Assembly: GCA_040954595.2 (NCBI GenBank)
Contig: CM082585.2
Location: 6,758,001 to 6,822,000, forward strand
Length of the DNA: 64,000 nucleotides
DNA from: Balanoglossus misakiensis
Taxonomy: Eukaryota; Hemichordata
Direction: 5' to 3'
Shown: positions 1-10,995 of the stretch, piece after piece
Numbering within the stretch: the stretch's first letter is position 1
Layout of the letters: every line of letters starts with the position of its first letter
Position numbers and translations under genes: made by a program
The notes under the pieces: generated by a model
The model's database searches: none
Told to the model about the DNA's origin: nothing
What the model saw: only the letters and a program-made list of their open reading frames with translations

Positions 1-3000
1 ATGTACGACATTGACTTCCCCAGTCAAACGGGATGTATGGATGCGTTTAGTTACGGATGCCATGAATCTAAACCAAACCGTCTCAGTCAGGGGACGCATG
101 CCTAGAAGTTGTTCTAGTAATTGTGACTACACGTAGGAATTATCATAAGCGGCCTCAGAAACCATATAGCAGAGAACGAGACACACAGACAAACAACCAT
201 AATATCACCCAAAGTATTCCCCTACATTCCTCAATCAGGTTGATGTAATACCTCTGGCACTTCACCCAATTCATTATCCTTCCGATTACGAGTATATGAC
301 CTCTCAATTTTATGTGCAGTTGGCTTTGTGATTGCGTATATTGATTTTCTGAACGGTTTTTCAGGTGTTGTTGTCGACTTGTACTTACTGAACATATCTT
401 ATTCATTTGGGAGCATTTTTTATATTAAGTGCATATTTCTGTGCATACATTAATATCTTCCAGAGTCACGATGGAAATTTGACTCACTTAAGAACTCAAT
501 CGATTCGACAGTGTTTATAAACGGAAAGTTTACACGTGTTGTGTTACCAATTAAGCAGTCTCCTTGCGTACAGTTTTAGCTTTATTAGACAATTTATTTT
601 CCATTTTGTTTCTCTTGTAGTATATGCAGACTTGGCGTAGACAAAAAATCTATGTTTTCTGGAATAAAAGTAACACAGTAGAAAAAATTCACAAACTACT
701 TTATCTTATAATCAAAAGGCCAAATTTTTGTCTACAATCTTCAATAACTTTACACATGGAACATAACATCCGATTAATGCCTGTTCGATTGCCTGTTTGT
801 GTGTTACTTCAGCCACGGCCCACTGTCATTTGAAAACCCATTGAGATAATGGACTTTCAAAATATAAAGTGCCGACGTGAAGTGTCGGTTAATTAAGAAA
901 TAGCTTTCAAAGATCAACGAGGTAACTTAACCGGTATATGAAATATATGTGTTAATGAAAGCTTATAAGTAATATTAATTAACTATCAGTACTTAAATTT
1001 ATCTTCAATTTTCATTGTTTACTGACATAAATTAAACAATTGAAGGTCATCGCTAGCTCCATTTCAAGATCATAGCAAGGGCATTCGCGTATCGAAGTTT
1101 CATAATTGATCTCCCCAGTGAAGAGAAAATCGAGATGAGTGAGCATGTCATTCAATATACAGTGAGGTGTTTTTCTGTGTTCACGAGTGGCAATCAATGT
1201 TAACTGTAGTTGTATGCATGGAAATGAGATGTACGGTCTATAAAATATTGTGCATCAATAAATGCTGGTGCACTTCAGACCTAAATGATAGAATTGTTCA
1301 TCCAAAATCAAATCGGTATATGCACCTCATTTCACAACATGTCTCTGCATTTACATTTATTAGGTACCTATAAAACATGATATGTAATATTGTAACATGC
1401 GAAGCTGGCAAATTACGTTGTCAACCAAAGAAAATAGTGTTAATTTATATATCGTCACAAAATCACTGCGAATGATTTCCAACAGATATGATGTTTTACA
1501 CACAATTCTCTTGAGGTTTGATTTACAGTCTCGTGTTACATAGCATATGTTTCTAATCATCCACCAAGGGTACATGTGCTTTTTAGATGACATAAATGAC
1601 TGTCTCTCAATGTTGTCAGTTGATTGAACGGCCGCGTGGACACACAATACCGCGCACGCGTCTGTCCATCGCATTTCCGGTAACACGACCACGTTCCTCA
1701 GAATTATGACGACACCTCATTCAGAATCGGCAATTAGGGAATGGACGAGGCGTACATCGCAAATGTTTTGCTTGGATTCAGATTTCACACTTCCGATAAA
1801 TCATCAAAGATACTGGAGTTTAATCTGCACGCTTGCTATGGACACCATACAAATGCCCATATTTTACCATGTTATCTTATCCTACCCCTTGCATGCTATA
1901 AATAGTTAGCAAGCATCATACCTGCCTGTTGTTCTGAGCATATCTATTATTTGGCAGATGCGTGCTTTCTTTTGTCGCCAGTTCTTTTATGAAGAGATAA
2001 CGCATGCAATATTCGTATCTTATTATTCACTTTATAAAATTAATGGTAGAAAGGCCTTACAGAAAGGAGTTGTTTGGAAGACACTCGAAAACCCCTACAA
2101 AGTATATAATTTTGCACAATGTGACATGTCGTAGAAAGTAAAAGGCTATTTTGACATTTTAAGCTCCGTATCGTGTAAGGAAATTTGTAAGGTGTAAGGA
2201 ATTACTCCTCGTTAGAAGCGTCGAGATTTTTCACTTCAGTGCCGCCCGATTGACATTCCAAGGAGATGTCAAGTATACATAAATGCAAGGATTATTTTTT
2301 GTGGCTACAAGAGTGAACAGTGAAGGACTCACCCAGCGTTTCACACAAATAACTTGTAACCTAGGGGATCCATCGATAAGTCGGCGTTGTCACCGCGAAT
2401 GAGGCTTGTGTACAATTCAGAAAGCACTACTGAAAAAAACTCTTTATGCGAACTGTTTCAGTAATTTTCAAGATGATTTCTCAACAATCCCTCCGTAGTC
2501 CGCATTATGACCGTTGCACAATATCCGATTGCTTCTCTTGTGGTACAATTTGGGTTTAGAAACAAATTATATCAATCAATCAATCGATCGATCAATCAAT
2601 CAATCAACAAAAGTTTATATAGCACCAAAACATATAATTATATAACAACAGATGAAGTCAGCAGAAGGAAACGGGGTTTGTCTTGTCCTAACCTGGTCTC
2701 CAAATCAAGAAAAAATCACACAACTCCGACATACGGGTGGTTACGGTAAATGGCCGGATGAGTAATACAGCCGTTTATTCTAGAAAAATCGTTTATTCTT
2801 GTCTGTGTGCTAATTTGATGCATGTATTATGGCATTAGTGTCTGCATAGTCGATCCTTGAAGGAAGAGACATGCAGATTTTCATGTGTACAAAGCTTCTG
2901 TCGACTCTAGTCAAGCTCTTTTGACTAGCTCTCTCCAATATCAGTCTTACTTGCGTTCAGGTATTTACGTCCCCCTTTGTAGGATTTCTAGCAATAAGCT

Positions 3001-4332
3001 TGATCTTCGATTGTATTGTTGTCAATAACGTGTTTGGATTACTGTCATGCTTAAAACCCAGCATAACAGAATGTCCCTGCCCCTTTTTGACATGGTTATT
3101 CTGTTTTACCATATTTTGACTCATCCTATTTCACCCATTTTACAGAAGCCTCAAAGTTGTTCAGTGTGTTTGGTTGAAGTACTGTCTTGCGCCAAAATAA
3201 TGGGATAGTCAACATCATTCTATTTCATAATCTATAGTACAGGCGGCGTGAATCAAGCATTTTGCGTCTTTCTGGCGCAGCGTGTGTTTAAGGTACACAC
3301 GTGTGAATATAAACGCTGTAGTAAGAGTAACCATGGCAACAGTGAAAGTCGATTCCTGGAGTGTGTCGTGGACTAGCTAGGAAGGGATGGTCGCGGATAA
3401 TTCAGAGTCCTGTGTAGACAGAGGGCACTGGGTTGGATAAGAAGGCAGATGAGAGAAACAACAACACATAAGGCGTTAGGAATGAGTGCAGAGTAGACGA
3501 GACAGCCTGCCAATACTAGTGACAGGCATTCAAGCTCCGAAAAAGCCACTGAACCCTCTTCATTAATTAACTCAAGGCTCGATAAAAATCTATTTTTAGC
3601 TTGAGTATTAATCTCCATCCATACCCTTGCGGCACTTCAATATATATTATAATTAAAATGATCTACACGTTGCATATACAGTACCTTACGGAACCGTCTC
3701 GAACCGTACGGCACTTAGCGATGTACCAACTAAACGCCATTTTGCATGCTGGCCACTTCACTATGAGTACAAGCTATATATCTCAAGATGCTTACAAAAT
3801 TGTTGCGGCGAGCAAAAAGGAAGTAATTACGTGAAAAGTTACAAAAAGTGGCTTGTTATTGAAAAACTGAATACAAGAATAATATCCAAAACGATGAGAA
3901 TCTTTGGAATTGTGTTACTATATAAACTGCGTTTCGTTTATGTTATATTTTGTAAAACATATAGCATTACAAATAAAATGTAGTAAGTACGTTGATAATC
4001 GCAATCTTTGTTTTTTCCCCATGTATACTGATCTGATGAAATGCAGAGGCAACTGAATATAATACATAACCACTTGCACATACTCTTAATATTTCGTTAT
4101 CTCAGGATATTTTTCAAGAGAAACTGAACACAGCAAGAGCAATACCAATAATTTTTATTGCTCTTTAATAAGAACAACCTGTTTTAAGGATTATGAAAAA
4201 GCTTGTGCTTATGAAATGTGTTATTTCATATCTGTCGTATGATTTTAGTAAACTATATAGGTCTCTTGCAAACAAGTCTCTCTGATCGGTCTTTGGCTAA
4301 TATGTTATATTGTTGATAGCTGGCCAGTATTA
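1..4332. other. Gene-free intergenic DNA
   Basis: No open frame here has a recognisable protein family or a convincing exon with flanking splice sites. The sequence is AT-rich. It contains an (AATC)n tract near 2571-2607 and an X-box-like palindrome at 3327-3340. Short open frames on both strands, such as the minus-strand one at 1360-1692, show no family motif and are taken as chance. Confidence 0.6.
2571..2607. repeat. (AATC)n microsatellite
   Basis: Tandem ATCA/ATCG tetranucleotides run for about 37 bp, with two ATCG variants in the middle. The tract is open in one frame only because of its composition. Confidence 0.9.
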
Positions 4333-4686
4333 AGGATTCAGTAAAAAAAGTACAACACCAAATGAACCTCAGTAGACCTCATAACCGAGATATCAAATCA
4401 AATTGATGGTGGTTTTGTCACACTCGCCATTGTCATTGATTGTAAGAAAAGCATTGGATAAAATCAATCACACAATTCTGTTATCCAAGGGATACGATTA
4501 TTGGGTTTAGGGTGTCCACACTTAATTGGTTTAAGGCTAATCTAGAAGGCCAACAACAAAAATGTTCATGATTGCACTTCAATCGTGAGTACAATCTCCA
4601 GTGGAGTTCCACAGGGACCAATTTGATGTCCATTTCTTTTCCTGGTGTATATACAAGACATTCTGCAGATCTTTAGAACAATTTCA

Positions 4687-4856
4687 GTACAGATGAGGTA
4701 TGTAAGAGTACTTCGAAGTGCATACTCGGTGTATACAAGTCCGAGTACAGCCACTACTCGGAGTGTACAAGTCCGAGTACTCGGACTTTGAAGTCCGACT
4801 CGGTCTTTGAACTCGGAGTATGCACTTCGAAGTACTCCTACATACCTGTACAGATG
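4687..4856. repeat. 9-bp target-site duplication flanking foldback element
   Basis: GTACAGATG occurs at 4687-4695 and again at 4848-4856, exactly abutting the two ends of the inverted-repeat element. Removing the element plus one copy joins the reverse transcriptase remnant on both sides, which supports a real insertion event. Nine-base duplications are characteristic of Mutator-like transposons. Confidence 0.85.
4696..4847. mobile_element. 152-bp foldback MITE inserted in the LINE remnant
   Basis: The element starts AGGTATGTAAGAGTACTTCG and ends with the reverse complement of AGGTATGTAGGAGTACTTCG. The terminal inverted repeats match over about 32 bp with a single mismatch at position 10. 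The middle holds further self-complementary copies of AAGTCCGAGTAC, so the whole element can fold into one long hairpin. Both ends abut a perfect 9-bp target duplication. It has no coding capacity, so it would have depended on a transposase in trans. Mutator-like affiliation is inferred only from the duplication length. Confidence 0.85.
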
Positions 4857-6122
4857 CATTATCTGCTGATGAGCAGACACAACTGACCCGGGCAATTTGA
4901 ACATTGAGTGTTTTTCTCGGGGCTACTCATGATTCCTCAGTACTATATGCTGAAATTCTCACATTGACACACTTTGTAAGGAATTTAACCGAAATTTAGG
5001 TCTTATTTCATATATCTACGTCATTAACCTCCCCAAATCAACCGATAACCATTGCTCAATTGGCTTATTCTTCCCCCATATAATATATTGGAACGAGATA
5101 TGGCGAGATGCATACAAGACACACTGCACGTAGATCGTCTTTATGAATTGCAAAAGAGAATTGTAAGGTTGATAACCTTTTCTGGCCGCAGTTATTTCGG
5201 CAACTTGGAATTACCAGCGTTCAAAATCTTTGTAAACTTCGAAAATTGTAATTACAATATAACAAAAGCACGATCCTGTAGTCGGGGTGTGCACGTTCCA
5301 CTGTTTGCAGGTACATGACGACGTAGCACTCATAAAATTGCAAATTAAACGAGTTTTGCTATCGACAATGTCTTGTTGTCAACATGATTGTATCCATTGA
5401 ACGACGTGTTAGGCTTAGCGGGTCTCGAACATTGTTGTCAGTGAAAGTCAATTCTTGGTTCACGATCACACATGACTGCATGTACCAGTTTCATTTAATG
5501 TAATCGATTAGCAAAATTGAGTTAATCCCAAGCTCAAAATTGAAAGTTTCCACCTATGCAGAACAAATATGGAAATTCATCAACTGGAATGAATAGAGCC
5601 TATGGAGGAGTTTTAAGTGACTGTCTCTAGCACAATGTCCCCACTGAAGCAAAAGTCTTCAAATAACCCAGCACAAAAATAGCCGATGGCATGCACTTGG
5701 TAATATGGAGGGGTACTCATTTTGGCTCAATTCAAGGTTTAATCAGAAGGTCAAATGCAATTGTTTACGTTTACCCGAATTTGTATAAGCATCACCGATT
5801 TACACTTTCTGTTTATTTATATCGTGTATAGTTGCCCACAGCAACAAAATTACACTCTGCTACTAAAGTAAAGGGACACTTAATCTGTCGTCATATTTAA
5901 TTCAAGTCAATTTTATTGTATGATTTTAGTGCGTCATTTACATTAATATAATTTGGTGAAGACTGGCAGCAATATTTTGTGTGGGTTTATCACTATCCCT
6001 TTCCCATAAACCATTATGTTTGGAAGATTAACTCTGAGTTCCTCTCTGGGAAGATATTAGAGGGCCTTTATATGAAATACAGAGAATTCTCCGCCTTCGG
6101 GTAGTTTTGCTCTTTTGATCAT

Positions 6123-6135
6123 GTTGCCTGGCAAC
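6123..6135. promoter_or_regulatory. X-box-like palindrome GTTGCCTGGCAAC
   Basis: A perfect two-half-site palindrome with a 1-nt centre. It matches the RFX-family X-box pattern GTTRCC-(N)-GGYAAC. Function is not shown by the sequence. No promoter is recognisable nearby. Confidence 0.45.
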
Positions 6136-6455
6136 GACTTGTCCCTAGGGTCAAACCATGGACCCAATTTACCGCAGAAAATGGAATGGTTTTGGTTGCA
6201 ACTTCGTGGGAAAAAACTCAATACTGTTAGTTCATTATAGCTGGTCGGTCATGTCTCAAAGATAATCATATCTCTTACAGCTGTTGTTAGTCTTAAAGGC
6301 ACTGATGACAATTGACAATAAAGCTTGTCCACATTACCATTTAATTAATTTCCACCTTTACAATTATTTCAACAGCAAACAAGCGATAATTCGAATTAGC
6401 TTCCTTCAATTAGTTTACACAAACATTGCTATTTGGAAAATTTATAAGAGCACTA

Positions 6456-6514
6456 TATTAGTCACCCCATTGCCTTGGATGTGTTACTCCAACAAGGCAA
6501 TGGGGTGACTAATA
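6456..6514. repeat. Perfect 21-bp inverted repeat (hairpin), possibly a tiny MITE
   Basis: TATTAGTCACCCCATTGCCT at 6456-6475 continues one base and is exactly complementary to 6494-6514. The 17-nt loop (6477-6493) can itself pair TTGGA with TCCAA. The inner unit runs from TTAGTCACC to GGTGACTAA and is flanked by TA on both sides, as a Tc1/mariner-type insertion would be. It could also be a structured non-coding site. Confidence 0.75.
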
Positions 6515-9275
6515 CCGTTACTCATGTCGTTTTTAAAACCTAAATTATATTTGAAGCAGACGAGTACTATTTAAATTGTTCAACAAGGCTTATATTGCCG
6601 CAGGTAGACACATTGCTACATGTGTATACAGCAGAATTTGGCTATTCTTAAGAGAAACTGAAGCCACTAATCACATGCCAGTAGCATACACTGCCCGAAG
6701 TAAACAAGGGGGAGTTGTCGAAAACACATTTTGAGAACATGCTGTTTGAATCAGTTCGTGTACTTTTAAGTCGCATATACTTAACGGTTCCAATCATAGC
6801 ATCCCTACAGTAAGCACTGTGATATTACCATCCCTGGATCTATTTTAAAAGATTAAAAAGAGGTGCATTATCACGACGACTTTCCGAACAGAGCGCAATC
6901 TTCTTCAACATCCCACCGGGGGATTTAACGACACCGTTCCTCGTCTCACGCGCAGACATTCAGTATTTAAAGATCTGCCGCATGTTTTTTGAAGTGTGGA
7001 GTGTCACTAGTCTTCGTCCCTGAAGTAGAATTGCTCCGAGGTTTTCTGTGGAATTCTTGGAAAATGTATGAATTAATTAAAGGTTAACTATGTCGGGTTG
7101 AAGGGGTCAGGGTGTGTGAGTATATATGTGATCGTTTCTAACGTCCAAGTAGTACAAAACGTGTGTCAAGAAGAAGATTGTCGCCGCAGAGGTTTTTCTT
7201 GAATCATGAGTAAGCAAAATCTGTTAAGCATTGGAATCTCAAACTAGGTAGAGTAGATAATATTGCCCCTTTGGTGCATATTCCGAGGTGAAAACACTTT
7301 AAACCACATGAAACCACAATATAATAATTTATAATGAATGATGTAATTATCATAATATGGATAATAATATGTTTCTGTACAATGTTTCTCCGTAGGGGTA
7401 TTTGGTGACAAAGAATAATTGTGGGTTTAGTTCGCTAATACACATTCAAAAGGCCTTGGAATTTGCGAATATTATGTTTTGCCATTATAACGCGCGTGCT
7501 TTAACGGTCCTTCTCCGTACCGGTATAGAAGCCAATTTTTGAGTAGCTGTATAAAATGACTGTATTAATTTTACTTCGTGGATGTTACATCGTCATGTTT
7601 AGATAGCAACTAAACTGGATCCGTCTACTAGCTGGTTGTTCTAATGGATCATGAACGTGTTGATTGATAGGAACACCAAAAGGAAATCATGGAAGTTGTC
7701 GTTACCATGACCGACTGCCGTGTGTTCAATCAACAAATGTTTTCAAACAAAATAATCGCCACGACCCACCATGGTATATTCATTCATACATATGAATGCT
7801 ATCGCCCCACCGCCTGTTTTGTCCTTAACAAAACAGATCTACCGGTATACCTTAGAACAAATTTCGATGGCTTGTTTCCTTCTGTACATTAATCGCAAGA
7901 GATTGTCAGGATAAAGTATTGTGTAGGATATTATATGCACCCTGGAATGAGGCGGAATTGGAAATCATGCCATCCGTTTACATATTTACATGTATCTATA
8001 TATTGTATTATTTTTACTAAACTTGGGGTGAAAGGTGCGAAATGCCATGTTTTGATTACCATGTGCATGTCGGAAAGCTTTCTAAATGATACTAGTAGAG
8101 TTTATTTTGGGAAAAACAAGATTTTCTCGAGCTGCAGCCTCATTCAGAGTTATATCAAACATAATGCTTATATCAAACATAATGGAAAAAAGGCAGCGAG
8201 AGAGAGACTTAATTTGTCCCTTTTATATGCTCATTATTTCTCTCTCTGATGACAGAAAATAAATCACGATATTCAATTTGTGAAACACAGGCTATTCGAT
8301 CTTAAGTGTCTTTCATTAGTCGTGCTTTAAAAATATAATAAAATCATGATATGAATCCTTCTCGAAATCAGAGATCCAATTTTGTTATTATCACTCTCAG
8401 AGAATATTAATCCAGAAAGATTTGTTCTATCTTCCCAGAAAACATAATCCTACATCCAGATGCGCATATTATATAGACTGATTCTAGGAACGTATTATAG
8501 TAATCAGTTAAGCTTATCCAAGTATGCCACAACGTCTCAAGGCTGGGACATTTTGAAAGAAGTTAATAATGATATCTGTCAGATGGAAGTATTAGGCATA
8601 TTCTTTCGGTAACATAAACCTACTGTGTAGCATCAATCATTTAAAAATACATTATGAGCTAGGCAGATGAAAATCTTGCTATCAGTTTCATTCGCTGGCA
8701 ACGCAACGAAGATGTATTATTTGCTACTTTTTGTCATTTTCGGGCCAATATTGAGTTTACTAGTAAGCGACAGATTCAGTGCCCAGGGAACGCATTATAG
8801 TTGTGTTTCTTAATTGTATTGTATACATTACGTGGTTAGACTACACCAAGCGACTGTATTAAGAACGGCAATAAGAAGAAACTCATTCGAGAACTTAATA
8901 AAATTATGAAAATAGTTCAGAGCCTTCAGCTTTGCCTTATGTGAATGTAATACAAGGAAAACATCCCATATTCATGTATTATAGCGGTTATTATTGAAAC
9001 CACATTTAGCGATAACTATCTCAGTTGCACTTGTTTTTTTTCATCAAATGAATACTGTATAAAGATTTACTTAATTCCTGTCATTGTTTCTGTTCGAGAG
9101 TGTTATTGCATTGTGTGTACGTTTCTTTGTTTTTTGATATCGAAATGAGGTTGAAGGGGTTGGGATCATGCATGTAATTTGCCATGGATTTTACTTCAAT
9201 GGGATAGCTGTAAGCAGGTATGGTTGGGTTCGTCACATGATGCAAAAAGTATGCAGCAGTGAACTCCTACATTAA

Positions 9276-9460
9276 AGGTATACAGTCACCTCCAATTTAC
9301 ATACGTCCATATATGGCTGAAATGGCGTATTTGGGCATTCGAAAGAACATATGGTGGCGCTCTTTTTTTCGCGTGTGCCACCCACTGAAAATCTGTGATT
9401 GGCTAGATCTCATTTTGCCATGGTAACTATAGCTAATTTTCAATGGGTGACCGTATACCT
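9276..9460. mobile_element. 185-bp MITE flanked by TTAA (piggyBac-type)
   Basis: It begins AGGTATACAGTCACC and ends GGTGACCGTATACCT, a 15-bp terminal inverted repeat with one mismatch. TTAA sits directly outside each end, at 9272-9275 and 9461-9464. TTAA duplication is the hallmark of piggyBac-superfamily insertion. No transposase is encoded. The minus-strand open frame that overlaps it (9297-9656) is an accident of the element. Confidence 0.8.
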
Positions 9461-10343
9461 TTAAGCTGGTGTGACCAGGATTACCGGGGTATATCCGTGA
9501 ACAGTTGTAGAAAGCATACCTTCCAGCAGTGTGTTGGTCGTTACCTTGTATGATGTCTAAAAATGCGTGGATAGCATGTCGTTTAGTGTCTCTTGACAGA
9601 CATGTGAAGAGAAACTGAAAATGGGAATCGTGAGACTCCCGTAAGCATGCCACCAAAACGTGCAGTTCACATCAGTGGCCATAGCGATTGTGTTATTCAC
9701 ACCATGCATTGATCAATACAAACTGCGCTGCCTGTTCGTGCTAAATCATCACGAGGGTCCAAAACATGAAAAAAAAGTTTTATCTTCATAAGGCTTATCT
9801 CTCACTGACAATAATCTTAAGCATAAGACGTCGAGGAACATTATAGAGCGGATATCAAAAGTGGGGACAGCTGTGAAAAAAAGTAACATGCATCAACTTT
9901 TCATAACTGCATGTTGCTATTACCAACTACACGTACTGAGTGTAAATATAGCATGGGCACATAAAAGAATACAAGAAATCCGTGATACAGTAAATGTCTG
10001 AGAGCAACAGTGACTTGGGCTGTATAGGGGTAGCTGACCCCTAACAATCCGCATGCCACTTACAAAAAGACAGTTTCAGGAATGTTAAAGTTTTCTGTCA
10101 ATTACCGAAGTTATTAGCCCTAAAACATGTACATTCCGAAAGCCCAAATGTGAGGAAATCCTATCGCAGAAGGTACAGGAAGCATCATTTGGACAATGGT
10201 CACGTGACATGTGTTTTTGCTGACCAAACATTTCAACAGTAACCATTGACTCTCTGCTTATTTTCGCCTTTGAAGAAGATATGGGCGAAAGTTAATTATG
10301 CAGTGTAGTGGGGAGTAGTACTCAGTGTCAATGTTGCGCCATT

Positions 10344-10486
10344 CTCCACACAGACACTATAGGCGTGGATAATTTTAACCTAGATAAGGAATATGACTGA
10401 TACTTCATGTATACTTACTATATCAACGGACAATGGTCAGACTCCTTAGCTAGGTTGAAACTGTCCACGTTAGTCTCTGTGTGGAG
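10344..10486. mobile_element. Foldback element with diverged ~50-bp inverted repeats
   Basis: The left arm starts CTCCACACAGACACTATAGG. The right arm, reverse-complemented, starts CTCCACACAGAGACTAACGT, and similarity continues inward through TAACCTAGATAAGGA versus CAACCTAGCTAAGGA. Together the arms fill nearly the whole 143 bp. Flanking TTGCGC and TTGCAC may be a worn target duplication. It is non-coding and older than the element at 4696. Confidence 0.65.
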
Positions 10487-10814
10487 TGTTGCACGTCTTA
10501 TTTGACACTTACTGCATTTGGGGCGGATGTGAATAAAACATGAAATTTATGTACAGGACGTTAATGCTTAATAGAATCGTAAATAGAGGAAAAAGTAACA
10601 TTCTGATAACAAAATAACATATATGTAATAGCCGTTGATGTTACATTTAACTGTTTTGCCTTGCTGAAATATCAAGCATAGGGTTGGTTGAAGAGCTCAC
10701 AAACCGGTCTGTAGACTCATCACATTCAAAACAACATGTTCCCAGCATGCAACACAAACGCTATATTTTTTGAAGAAAGAAACATCAAGTCTGGTAAACC
10801 GAAGTCTGCATCAT

Positions 10815-10829
10815 GTTGCCGGCGGCAAC
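10815..10829. promoter_or_regulatory. X-box-like palindrome GTTGCC-GGC-GGCAAC
   Basis: Two perfect 6-bp half-sites with a 3-nt spacer, resembling an RFX-factor X-box. A second palindrome, GTTGCTATGCAAC, lies 150 bp downstream. No function is demonstrated. Confidence 0.4.
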
Positions 10830-10982
10830 ATTCACGAAAATGTAGTCATGCGTTAACTAAAACTATACGTTTTAACACTCCGTGAACGATTTTCCTGTTG
10901 TGTAGTTGTCCTGTAGTTAAAAAAAACTATAATGTGCGATTGTTGAAATCATTCGAGTGTACTAAAAAGTGTCTGTGTCGTG

Positions 10983-10995
10983 GTTGCTATGCAAC
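10983..10995. promoter_or_regulatory. X-box-like palindrome GTTGCTATGCAAC
   Basis: A perfect palindromic pair of half-sites around a 1-nt centre. It also contains ATGCAA, an octamer-like core, so POU-type binding is an alternative reading. Confidence 0.35.

Larger units (their letters stand above)
4333..5320 (+). mobile_element. Decayed non-LTR retrotransposon (reverse transcriptase remnant)
   Basis: Conceptual translation, with frameshifts and stops, recovers a run of reverse transcriptase blocks in the right order. From 4375 one frame reads DLITEISNQIDGGFVTL and continues to VIDCKKSIG, equivalent to the usual F-x-DLSKAFD block. A KINHTILLSKGYDY block follows. Then comes SGVPQGPI, a stop, and CPFLFLVYIQD near 4600-4650, the GVPQGS..GP..F..YIND block. 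After an inserted foldback element, the C-terminal part near 5090-5240 gives YWNEIWRDAYKTH in one frame and YELQKRIVRLITFSG in another, typical of LINEs of the CR1/L2/Jockey kind. The normal YADD motif is not seen. The element is clearly dead. The clade is an inference from motif spacing. Confidence 0.8.
5331..9271. other. Gene-free intergenic DNA
   Basis: No recognisable exon was seen. It contains an X-box palindrome at 6123-6135 and the hairpin at 6456-6514. Remaining open frames (for example 7689-7892 and 7935-8249) have no family features or coding-like composition. Confidence 0.55.

Noticed and set aside
5410-5440. Minus-strand B-box-like GTTCGAGACCC as a tRNA or SINE
   Set aside because: No A box, cloverleaf or SINE body could be found around it.
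9297-9656. 119-codon minus-strand open frame as a gene
   Set aside because: Half of it is the TTAA-flanked MITE, and the remainder shows no family motif.
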